From contig CAZXVW010000201.1 in assembly GCA_964644025.1 (NCBI GenBank), positions 1-7,256 on the forward strand: a DNA stretch of 7,256 nucleotides. The letters run 5' to 3'. The notes beneath the pieces are model-generated. The model did not search any database. It saw only the letters and a list, made by a program, of their open reading frames with translations, and was not told the origin of the DNA. Positions 1 through 5,569 of this stretch are shown piece after piece. The translations under genes and the position numbers were made by a program. Source of the stretch: CAZXVW01 sp964644025. Lineage in GTDB: Bacteria > Acidobacteriota > Terriglobia > Bryobacterales > Bryobacteraceae. Positions within the stretch are counted from its first letter, which is position 1, and each line of letters starts with the position of its first letter.

Positions 1-405
1 GGAAAGATCCTCCACCGGCAACATCCATCCCAGCTATGCTGGTTTCTCGCTTTCCCAGCCCCTCCTCCATGCACAACCCTTTTGCCTTCAATCAATTGCC
101 AGTCTCCTGCGGGCCGGTGCCCGGCTCCCTCGTGCTATAACGGAACCGGCAGCGGCAACAGCCAGCCGCCGCCGGGTCTTTGACAATTGGATACGAAAGC
201 GGCAGTTGCTGTCCGTGCGCGCCTGCGTTGCAACGAGCCTCTCTCACTGCTTCTGGCCGCTCGTGGACGAGGCAAAAACAAAAATTTGAGGTTCGAACCC
301 AATTTCGACTTAACTGTATTATAATCAGTCGATTAAGCTGTGGAAAAGTGGTTAAGGCTCGGGCTCGGCTTTTGCCCTCCGCACCCTTGCCTGGGCCAGC
401 CCCGC
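1..405. other. Intergenic region without a supported gene
   Basis: No reading frame here has a good start, ribosome-binding site and protein-like composition together. The open frames on the plus strand that begin at 180 and 340 run into the antisense of the methyltransferase-like gene and have low-complexity translations. The stretch contains scattered promoter-like hexamers (TTGACA at 180-185, TATAAC at 136-141, TATAAT at 320-325), but none has a partner at proper spacing. An AT-rich patch (about 270-337) stands out from the GC-rich surroundings. The region lies downstream of the minus-strand cluster, so it could hold its terminator or the 5' region of a gene beyond the left edge. Confidence 0.5.
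305..337. repeat. AT-rich imperfect dyad
   Basis: TCGACT (305-310) is mirrored by AGTCGA (327-332). In an alternative fold CTTAACTG (309-316) pairs with CAG (326-328) plus TTAAG (333-337), leaving a four-base TCGA bulge. The loop is TATTATAAT and includes a TATAAT hexamer on the plus strand. It lies 70-100 bp beyond the stop codon of the minus-strand methyltransferase-like gene. It could be a transcript-end structure, a binding site or chance. There is no strong GC stem followed by a T-run, so it is not a classical intrinsic terminator. Confidence 0.3.
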
Positions 406-1089
406 TCAGCGGCGCACGATCACCTCGCGCAAGTTGTCCCGGGTAAGGAAGAACTTGACGGATTCGAACCGCTCGAACAGCCTTTCGATCCCGCGGCTGT
501 TGAAGGACTGTACCGGAACGCGCCGGCCCCGGGGGGTTAGCTGGAGAGTGCTCGCATCGGCGATTCGATGGAAGTAAACCGGCACCTCGGACCCGGGCCG
601 GGCGGTATGGAAAAACGCCAGCAGGTAGGCTCCTCGATGGAGAATCTCGTGCAGTCGCTCCACCGCGGCCAACAGCAGCGGCCGGGACACGAAGTCCAGC
701 GCGTCCCAGATGAGGGCGCCGTCGAACGAATCTACCTCATAGCCGAGCGTCTGCTCCAGCAGCTCCTCCATCCGGTTGCGCTGGGACGGCCCACCGGGTG
801 GGTCGCCCTCCACCGACACCTCATCCAGGGTGCGCAGGAAGTCAACCGAGTATAGCCGGTGGCCAAGGTTGGTGATGAAGCTGACGTTGGCCTGGGAAAG
901 CGCTCCGAGGTCAAGAATCGACAACCCGGACCGGTCCCGAATGGAATCGACAAACTGCTCCAGGGCGTGGCTGGGTCGCACCCAGGGTTGGGTTGCCTGC
1001 GCTCCGCGTTGGGACACCGGCGGCGGCTGGGCGGCCAAGGTGCCCTCCACCCTCTTCTTAAATATCGCCCGGAACCGTTCTCGCAACAA
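406..1089 (-). CDS. Class I SAM-dependent methyltransferase-like protein
   Basis: Encodes 227 residues. The central part reads like a Rossmann methyltransferase: a motif I-like strand and turn (ILDLGALSQ, about residues 58-66), an acidic residue ending the second strand (YSVDF, D83), and a post-motif strand (FDGALIWDALDF, about 122-133) followed by a helix, as in ubiE-type folds. Motif I lacks the usual GxGxG glycines, so cofactor binding may be altered or lost. The first 40 residues are basic and proline-rich and look unstructured. The C-terminal third (YFHRIADASTLQL through EVIVRR) resembles the strand-rich end of such domains. The start is a TTG at 1087-1089 preceded by a purine-rich AAAGGG; the next in-frame ATG would remove motif I. 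It sits 47 bp after the bactofilin stop on the same strand, so cotranscription is likely. The substrate is unknown. The fold assignment is fairly secure; catalytic activity is not. Confidence 0.65.
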   Translation of the reverse strand: MLRERFRAIFKKRVEGTLAAQPPPVSQRGAQATQPWVRPSHALEQFVDSIRDRSGLSILDLGALSQANVSFITNLGHRLYSVDFLRTLDEVSVEGDPPGGPSQRNRMEELLEQTLGYEVDSFDGALIWDALDFVSRPLLLAAVERLHEILHRGAYLLAFFHTARPGSEVPVYFHRIADASTLQLTPRGRRVPVQSFNSRGIERLFERFESVKFFLTRDNLREVIVRR

Positions 1090-1136
1090 ACTCTACCCTT
1101 TTTCCGCGCGCCCCGACACCGGCCGGACGTGAAATG

Positions 1137-1673
1137 TCAGGACTTGCCCGGGGCCGGAGCCGCCGCGGGCCGCGCTGGCTTCGGTGGAGGAGGCGCCGCT
1201 GGTCTGGCGGCTGCGGGCCTGGGAACTTCCCGGCGCACGATGTCGACCGAGCCTTTGAAGTAAGCGCCGTCTTCGATCACGATGCGCGATGTCTTCAGGT
1301 CGCCCACAAGCTTGCCGTCTCTTCGGATGTCGATTTTCTCTCCGACCTCCATGTTGCCGTGGACCGTACCCCTCACCACCACCTCCCGGGCCTTCACCGC
1401 TGCCTGGACCTTCCCGTTTGGTCCTACCGTCAGCCGGTGTTCCTGCACCTCGATCGTGCCTTCCACCTCCCCGTCCACATAGAGGTCCTCACGGCTGTAA
1501 ATCTGCCCCTTGACGACGACAGACTTGCCGATCGCCGCGGCCCCGCTGCCGGGCTCAGAAATCTTCGTGGGCGTTGTTGACATCGGAATTCCCTCCCTGG
1601 TCAAATCCGTAGAAGTTGGCACCGGAGATGGCGGCTTCGGTCGAGACGGCTCAGGCTTGCGTCGATTCCACAT
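1137..1673 (-). CDS. Bactofilin (polymer-forming cytoskeletal protein, DUF583)
   Basis: Encodes 178 residues from the chosen ATG. Bactofilins form nucleotide-independent beta-helical filaments at the inner face of the membrane and scaffold cell-shape, stalk or envelope enzymes. The core (about residues 46-147) shows the family's short repeated beta-turns: IGKSVVVKGQI, LYVDGEVEGTIE, HRLTVGPNGKV, VVVRGTVHGNM, DIRRDGKLVGDL and VIEDGAYFKGSVDI. It is flanked by a basic, proline-rich N-terminal tail (1-30), which could aid membrane attachment, and a proline/alanine-rich C-tail (151-178). I start it at 1673 because AGGAGGT lies 7 bases upstream. The open frame extends to 1811, but that part reads as non-coding. 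A second ATG at 1581-1583 (residue 31) has its own GGGAGGG and would give a 148-residue form. Its neighbours are a small membrane protein upstream and a methyltransferase-like gene downstream, all on the minus strand. Confidence 0.93.
   Translation of the reverse strand: MWNRRKPEPSRPKPPSPVPTSTDLTREGIPMSTTPTKISEPGSGAAAIGKSVVVKGQIYSREDLYVDGEVEGTIEVQEHRLTVGPNGKVQAAVKAREVVVRGTVHGNMEVGEKIDIRRDGKLVGDLKTSRIVIEDGAYFKGSVDIVRREVPRPAAARPAAPPPPKPARPAAAPAPGKS
1581..1598 (-). promoter_or_regulatory. Possible internal ribosome-binding site and second bactofilin start
   Basis: On the minus strand GGGAGGG lies 7 bases before the in-frame ATG at 1581-1583. Initiation here would make a bactofilin lacking the first 30 basic, proline-rich residues while keeping the whole beta-helix core. 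Both the motif and the spacing are good. Whether it is used cannot be told from sequence. Confidence 0.35.
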
Positions 1674-1686
1674 CGCGGACACCTCC
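1667..1686 (-). promoter_or_regulatory. Ribosome-binding site deciding the bactofilin start
   Basis: On the minus strand AGGAGGT (1681-1687 region) precedes the ATG at 1671-1673 by 7 bases. This is a near-perfect Shine-Dalgarno match at good spacing. It lies within the longer open frame that begins at 1811, so the two upstream in-frame ATGs (at 1811 and 1697) are unlikely to be the true start. Confidence 0.7.
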
Positions 1687-1807
1687 TGGCCGGACATCAA
1701 CGGATGGCCGGACTCTCCTTCGCAGATTCTATCGTAACGGGGTGTGGGCCGAATGGCAATTACCGCGTGCGCACCCGCCCCCCGGGAATCTTCGCCGGCA
1801 GGCCGCT

Positions 1808-2059
1808 TCACCGGAACCCGTGCGCCGTGAGCTTCGCTTCGTAGAATGAGTGCGCCCTTCGATATAGCGCGCCAACCTCTTGCTGCTGGGCCGCGGTGGC
1901 GAAGCGCTCAGCCGCGAGCATTTCCTGCAACCCGGCGAGGGCGGCCGCGGCCGCCAGTACAATCAGAGCAAGCGCTCCCGCGGCCAGGCTCCGCGGCACC
2001 GGGGCTCTGGCAACGGGATCTCGGCGCGTTCGGATTTTCACGGAACCGCCATACCACAT
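1808..2059 (-). CDS. Small single-pass membrane protein, unknown function
   Basis: Encodes 83 residues I do not recognise. About 24 N-terminal residues are strongly basic (VKIRTRRDPVAR), followed by a hydrophobic alanine/leucine-rich helix (about 25-44) and then an amphipathic region with charged heptad-like spacing (about 45-83; AERFATAAQQQEVGALYRRAHSFYEAKL). The positive-inside rule predicts a cytoplasmic N-terminus and an extracytoplasmic C-terminal helix. The ATG at 2057-2059 has only a weak GGGAG about 11 bases upstream; an in-frame GTG (codon 7) is an alternative start. It is the first gene of the minus-strand cluster, 134 bp ahead of the bactofilin. It could be a bactofilin-associated membrane partner, but proximity is the only support. 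Composition and membrane topology argue for a real gene, yet a spurious frame is not excluded. Confidence 0.5.
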   Translation of the reverse strand: MWYGGSVKIRTRRDPVARAPVPRSLAAGALALIVLAAAAALAGLQEMLAAERFATAAQQQEVGALYRRAHSFYEAKLTAHGFR

Positions 2060-2170
2060 CGGCGGCGGGTCTCCCGGGTTTCCGTCTCGGTAACCTCAGG
2101 GGGCCGAAACTGCGTCTTCCTGTTAGTAATGTACCTTCAGTATCCTTATAGAAGGTAAGCTGGGGGAAGT
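2060..2170. promoter_or_regulatory. Divergent promoter region
   Basis: This 111-bp spacer separates the minus-strand membrane-protein/bactofilin cluster from the plus-strand adaptor gene, so it should hold promoters in both directions. The last 60 bases are markedly more AT-rich than the flanks. Possible -10 elements on the plus strand include TATCCT (2141-2146), but no convincing -35/-10 pair could be assigned. A 7-bp inverted repeat lies at 2132-2157. The purine-rich GGGGGAAG just before the ATG at 2171 serves as ribosome-binding site. Confidence 0.5.
2132..2157. repeat. Inverted repeat TACCTTC-N12-GAAGGTA, candidate operator
   Basis: The two 7-base arms (2132-2138 and 2151-2157) are exactly complementary, with a 12-base AT-rich spacer. 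Centre-to-centre spacing is 19 bp, roughly two helical turns, which suits a dimeric regulator. It ends 13 bp before the start codon of the adaptor gene and lies in the divergent spacer, so it could control either direction or fold as a leader hairpin. A related, degenerate block is found at 3549-3573 before the DUF1080 gene. Confidence 0.4.
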
Positions 2171-3502
2171 ATGTCAGCAATTTCCAGTCCGACACCATCT
2201 CCGGCCCCGCCACCCGGCAAGGTCGCCCCGCCACTGGTGGAGCCGCCGCCGGAACGGCGGGCCCGCTGGAAACTACTGCTCGTTGTTTTGGGCGTGGTCG
2301 CCGTGGGAGCCTTCGCGGTTTACGAACTGTGGCTCCAGCCGCAACAGCCGGCCCCGAGCGCACCGGTGGCGGCCATCCGCACCGCCCGCGTGACCGCCGG
2401 GCCCATGGAACGAGTGGAGCGAGTCAGCGGCATCACCAATTCGATCAACTACGTGAACATCCGGGCGCCCCGGCAGCGCGGGGGCGAGCGCATGCCCATG
2501 CTTCTTCTGGAACTGCCACCCTCGGGTGCGAAGGTGAAAAAAGGAGACGTGGTGGCCCGCATTGACGACCAGAGCCTGAGAGACCACATTGACGATGTCA
2601 ACGCGATGGTCATTGCCGCCGAGGCCGATGTCAAGAAGCGCCGGGCCGAGCAGGAAGCTGAGTGGAGCAGCCTGGAACAGAGTTTGCGATTAGCGAAGGC
2701 CAACTGGGAGAAATGGAAGGTGGAAGCGTCGGCGGCGGAGATCCGGACCGTGATCGACCGCGAGCTGCTGGACCTCGGCGTCGAGGAGTCAGAAGCTGCC
2801 TACCTGGCCCAGCAGAAGGACCTCAACTGGCAAAAGACGGAAAACGAAGCCGAGCTGCGTATCCTTGAGATTACCCAGGAGCGCCACACTCGGCATCGGG
2901 ATCGTCACATTTATGATTTGCGCCATTACACGATCAAGTCCCCGATGGACGGCATGGTGGTTCGCCAACAGATTTTCCGGAGCGGCCAGATGCAGATCGT
3001 CGAGCAAGGTGACCAGATCCGTCCGGGAATGCTCTTCCTCAAAGTGATGGACACGGATCACATGCAGGTGGAAGCCAATATCAGCCAGGCCGATAGCAGC
3101 CAGTTCCGCATCGGCCAGCAAGCCCGCGTCGGCCTGGACGCTTTTCCGGGGCTGGAATTCAAAGGACGCGTCCGCAGTATCGGCGCGCTTGCCAAGAGCA
3201 GCCGGCGAAGCCAGTATGTCCGCCGGATCCCGATCAACATCACCATTGAGGGTTCCGATCCCCGGTTGATTCCGGACTTGTCGGCTTACGCGGATATCAT
3301 TCTGGACCGCGTGGACAACGCCAAACACATCCCGCTGGGGGCCGTGCACGAGGACGCAGGCCAGGCTTACGTGTACGTGAAACAGGGAGAGAAGTTCACA
3401 AAGCGGCCTGTTGAACTCGGTTTTCGCAACCACACTGACGTGGCCGTCGTCTCGGGGCTGGAGGTCGGCGAGGAAGTCGCCCTCGACTTGCCCGTTTCGT
3501 GA
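2171..3502 (+). CDS. HlyD/MacA-family periplasmic adaptor (membrane-fusion) protein
   Basis: Encodes 443 residues. Such adaptors bridge an inner-membrane ABC or RND exporter to an outer-membrane channel. In order: a proline-rich cytoplasmic tail (1-30), one transmembrane anchor (about 33-51), a beta-strand entry (about 70-100), the first lipoyl half-motif (GAKVKKGDVVARID, about 119-132), a long alpha-helical coiled-coil hairpin (about 135-245) rich in Glu/Lys/Arg, the second lipoyl half (YTIKSPMDGMVV, about 253-264), a beta-barrel domain (about 290-370) and a membrane-proximal domain ending in the family-typical VVSGLEVGEEVALD. The ATG at 2171 follows GGGGGAAG. Length is normal for the family. 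No transporter or TolC-like gene follows; the next gene is an unrelated secreted protein 71 bp on. The adaptor therefore appears unpartnered in this window and presumably works with components encoded elsewhere. Family certain, cargo unknown. Confidence 0.92.
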   Translation: MSAISSPTPSPAPPPGKVAPPLVEPPPERRARWKLLLVVLGVVAVGAFAVYELWLQPQQPAPSAPVAAIRTARVTAGPMERVERVSGITNSINYVNIRAPRQRGGERMPMLLLELPPSGAKVKKGDVVARIDDQSLRDHIDDVNAMVIAAEADVKKRRAEQEAEWSSLEQSLRLAKANWEKWKVEASAAEIRTVIDRELLDLGVEESEAAYLAQQKDLNWQKTENEAELRILEITQERHTRHRDRHIYDLRHYTIKSPMDGMVVRQQIFRSGQMQIVEQGDQIRPGMLFLKVMDTDHMQVEANISQADSSQFRIGQQARVGLDAFPGLEFKGRVRSIGALAKSSRRSQYVRRIPINITIEGSDPRLIPDLSAYADIILDRVDNAKHIPLGAVHEDAGQAYVYVKQGEKFTKRPVELGFRNHTDVAVVSGLEVGEEVALDLPVS

Positions 3503-3573
3503 CAGTGCCGCCATGGCGGTTCGGCGGCGGAATTTGTAACCCGGCTTGCCTTCGTAGTATTCCTGTAAAGGTT
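3503..3573 (+). promoter_or_regulatory. Spacer with possible promoter for the DUF1080 gene
   Basis: Between the adaptor stop and the DUF1080 start lies an AT-richer stretch with TTGTAA (3534-3539) and TAGTAT (3555-3560). At 15 bp the spacer between them is short for sigma-70. If used, transcription would begin only a few bases before the ATG at 3574. The 3549-3573 part resembles the inverted-repeat block before the adaptor gene (CCTTC, AGTAT, CCT, TA, AAGGT in the same order). Confidence 0.3.
3508..3519. repeat. Perfect 12-bp palindrome CCGCCATGGCGG
   Basis: This lies just after the adaptor stop codon and ahead of the DUF1080 gene. A further GGCGGCGG at 3523-3530 could compete for pairing with the left arm, giving a short GC-rich hairpin. 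There is no T-run after it, so it is at best a weak terminator or attenuator-like element; chance is plausible in GC-rich DNA. Confidence 0.25.
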
Positions 3574-4440
3574 ATGAGCCGACCTCTTCTTTCAAGCAAA
3601 AGTGCTGCTGCGGGTTTTCTGGCGCTGTGCGTGGCGGCCGCGCTGGCCTCCGGCTGGGCGCTGGCGCAATCCAGGAATCAGAAACCCAAGAAGTTCGCCG
3701 AGGGTTATACCGACACTCCGTTTCTGCCGGGCGGCAAGTGGCGGGTGCATGACCTGCATCGCCCACACCCCCGCGTGGTCACTCCCGGTGAGAAACCGGG
3801 CGCACCGCCTTCCGACGCCATCGTCCTGTTCGACGGCAAGGACCTGTCGCACTGGGTCACCCGGGGCAAACGCAAGGACCAGGGAAAGATCCTTCCTCCG
3901 CAATGGAAACTCGAGAACGGTTACATCGAGGTCGTGCCCGGCACCGGGGACCTGGTGAGCAAAGAGGAATTCGGCGATTGCCAGGTGCACGTCGAGTGGG
4001 CTTCACCGGCGAACGTGGTGTCCAACAGTCAGGGCCGCGGCAACAGCGGCGTCCTGCTCATGGCCCGTTACGAGATCCAGGTGCTGGATTCTTACCGCAA
4101 CATCACTTATGCCGACGGGCAGGCGGCGGCGATGTACGGGCAATACCCCCCGCTGGTCAATGCCTGCCGGAAACCGGGCGAATGGCAGAGCTACGACATC
4201 ATTTTTGAAGCCCCGGTGTTTGACGGAAGCAAGTTGGTCAAACCCGCCTACGTGACGGTGCTGCACAACGGGGTGGTCGTGCACAATCACCAGGCGTTTC
4301 TGGGGCCGATGCGGCACAAGGTGCTGACCAGGTACGTCCCGCACGGCCCGACCGGCCCGCTGATGCTGCAATCGCACAACAACCCGGTCCGGTACCGGAA
4401 TATCTGGGTGCGGCCGCTCACCGGTTACGACGAGCAATAA
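3574..4440 (+). CDS. Secreted DUF1080 / 3-keto-disaccharide hydrolase-family protein
   Basis: Encodes 288 residues. The family has a concanavalin-like beta-sandwich, and characterised members cleave 3-keto-glycosides made by periplasmic glycoside 3-dehydrogenases. A typical Sec signal peptide covers residues 1-31 (MSRPLLSSK, hydrophobic helix, cleavage after ALA before Gln32). Family motifs follow: LFDGKDLSHW (85-94), WKLENGYIEV (111-120), DCQVHVEWASP (135-145), GNSGVLLMARYEIQVLDS (157-173 region), GEWQSYDIIFEAP (202-214), YVTVLHNGVVVHN (226-238) and GPLMLQSHNNPVRYRNIWVRP (261-281). The open frame extends back to a GTG at 3499, but the ATG at 3574 places the signal peptide at the terminus. 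Its AAAGG is only 2 bases away, so initiation may be weak or from a short leader. It converges with the cytochrome gene, 34 bp from its end. Exact substrate unknown. Confidence 0.88.
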   Translation: MSRPLLSSKSAAAGFLALCVAAALASGWALAQSRNQKPKKFAEGYTDTPFLPGGKWRVHDLHRPHPRVVTPGEKPGAPPSDAIVLFDGKDLSHWVTRGKRKDQGKILPPQWKLENGYIEVVPGTGDLVSKEEFGDCQVHVEWASPANVVSNSQGRGNSGVLLMARYEIQVLDSYRNITYADGQAAAMYGQYPPLVNACRKPGEWQSYDIIFEAPVFDGSKLVKPAYVTVLHNGVVVHNHQAFLGPMRHKVLTRYVPHGPTGPLMLQSHNNPVRYRNIWVRPLTGYDEQ

Positions 4441-4474
4441 GCCAGCCGGCGCAGTGCCGTCCGCGGCGCTCTCT

Positions 4475-4497
4475 TCACCGCCGGCGAGCGGCGGTGA
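4475..4497 (-). terminator. Possible terminator hairpin overlapping the cytochrome stop codon
   Basis: TCACCGCC (4475-4482) and GGCGGTGA (4490-4497) are exactly complementary with a 7-base loop. The stem covers the last codons and TGA stop of the minus-strand cytochrome gene and lies 34 bp past the stop of the convergent DUF1080 gene. No T-run follows on either strand, so a classical intrinsic terminator is not supported; it could still limit read-through or protect the 3' end. Confidence 0.3.
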
Positions 4498-5563
4498 GCT
4501 GCCGGCGCGGCGGCACGCCCTTGGAGTGGCAGTCAGCGCATTTCACCGTGTGGATGTTGTGCGCGCTTTCCGGATTCAGGAAAGTCGTATCCATCTTTTC
4601 GACGTCCAGACCGCAGTTGGACAGCCGCGGATGGCAGCCGGCGCAGGAGGCGCGCGTGTCCTGGGTGTGGTGGTCGTGGCAGGCCAGGCAACTGATGCCC
4701 TCGTGGACGCCCACGCCGGTGCGGTCATCCCCCGAGCCCGCCTGGCCGTCCGGCTCCGGCGCGTGGCACTGGTAGCAGAGCCCCTGCCGCGGGTCGGGGC
4801 TCATGGTCACCTTCCGCTGGCCGTCGAACACTTGCGGAATGGGCATCTGCAGCGCCCCGATGTGACCTTGCGTCCGCCGGTCGAATAGCGCCAGTGACGG
4901 AGGGGCGATTTCGCCGCCGGCGGCGGGCCGCATCTGGCCGGGAACGTGCGGGCCCAGCGGTTTGCCCGGTCGATGAATGGCGTGGCAGGCCAGGCACGGC
5001 ATCGCCGGCTGGCCGGCCAGTTCCGGGACCTTCAGCTTCCAGGGCCCCTTCGTGTTCAGGGGAGTGACCAGATCCTGGATACCGCCCTGGTAATGCATGC
5101 CGTGGCAGCGGAGGCAGTCGTCGATCAAGGCTTCCTCGGAGTTGTGTTCCCTGTCCAGGAAGATCTCGGCGTAAGTGGCGCTGTGGGCGCTGGCCTTCCA
5201 CTTCGTGTACTCTTGCTCGTGGCATTTCCGGCACGCGGCCGTGGCCCGGTCGATGTCAGCCGGTCTGACCAGCAGGATCTGCCGGGGGATGCTGCCGCGG
5301 ACGTGCTCCACCACCCGCCGCAGATTGCCGGCGTGGAATCCAACGTCGAGCGTCAGCGCTCCGCCGTGGCACTCTTCGCATGGAACGGAACGGTGAGTGG
5401 AGTTAGCCCACATCTCATAGGAATGGCGGATTTCGTGACAGCGGGCGCAAGCGGACCCGTTGCCCGCTTCGTAAATGAGGCTGCCGCCGGGCAGGGCGAT
5501 GACCAGCGCCATTAGAATTCCGATCCCGAGAATGAACCGGCGTTTTGACTTGATTCCGCGCAC
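4475..5563 (-). CDS. Membrane-anchored nonaheme c-type cytochrome with NapC/NrfH-like N-terminus
   Basis: Encodes 362 residues with nine CXXCH haem-attachment motifs, beginning at residues 39, 62, 111, 150, 190, 263, 292, 307 and 342. Residues 1-9 are basic (RGIKSKRR) and 10-32 form a hydrophobic segment without a clear cleavage site, so it is probably an uncleaved anchor with the haem domain outside the cytoplasmic membrane. The first two haems, with the W-x2-S-x-H element (52-57) between them, resemble the NapC/NirT/NrfH quinol-oxidising family; the same element recurs after haem 3 (122-127). Several motifs continue as CHxxH or CHxHH, giving candidate axial histidines. Residues 195-262 form the only long haem-free stretch. 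The start is a GTG (5561-5563) with GGAG 10 bases upstream, 6 bp after the GMC stop codon, so the two genes are surely cotranscribed. It probably carries electrons from the flavoprotein to the quinone pool or other cytochromes; direction is not determinable. Confidence 0.92.
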   Translation of the reverse strand: MRGIKSKRRFILGIGILMALVIALPGGSLIYEAGNGSACARCHEIRHSYEMWANSTHRSVPCEECHGGALTLDVGFHAGNLRRVVEHVRGSIPRQILLVRPADIDRATAACRKCHEQEYTKWKASAHSATYAEIFLDREHNSEEALIDDCLRCHGMHYQGGIQDLVTPLNTKGPWKLKVPELAGQPAMPCLACHAIHRPGKPLGPHVPGQMRPAAGGEIAPPSLALFDRRTQGHIGALQMPIPQVFDGQRKVTMSPDPRQGLCYQCHAPEPDGQAGSGDDRTGVGVHEGISCLACHDHHTQDTRASCAGCHPRLSNCGLDVEKMDTTFLNPESAHNIHTVKCADCHSKGVPPRRQLTAARRR

Positions 5564-5569
5564 TTTCTT

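Noticed and set aside
281..330. tRNA-like T-arm, GGTTCGAACC at 290-299
   Set aside because: The T-loop bases fit, but only two base pairs of the T-stem form and no acceptor, D or anticodon arms can be drawn around it. The sequence is simply a 10-bp palindrome.
340..385. D-arm-like AGTGGTTAAGGC resembling tRNA-Ser/Leu
   Set aside because: No matching anticodon arm, T-arm or acceptor stem lies at the right distance.
180..540. Plus-strand open frames at the left end
   Set aside because: They have no good ribosome-binding site, low-complexity translations, and partly overlap the antisense of the methyltransferase-like gene.
1674..1811. Longer bactofilin with 46 extra N-terminal residues
   Set aside because: A strong Shine-Dalgarno sequence lies inside this extension just before the ATG at 1673, and the extension does not read like bactofilin sequence.
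2789..3514. 241-codon minus-strand frame opposite the adaptor gene
   Set aside because: It is the antisense shadow of a clear HlyD-family protein in GC-rich DNA; its translation shows no family motif.
3499..3573. 25-residue N-terminal extension of the DUF1080 protein from a GTG
   Set aside because: It would bury the signal peptide internally; the ATG at 3574 puts it at the N-terminus. The GTG also overlaps the adaptor stop without a ribosome-binding site of note.
4946..5515. 189-codon plus-strand frame opposite the cytochrome gene
   Set aside because: The opposite strand encodes six of the nine CXXCH motifs with a coherent layout, so this frame is a shadow.
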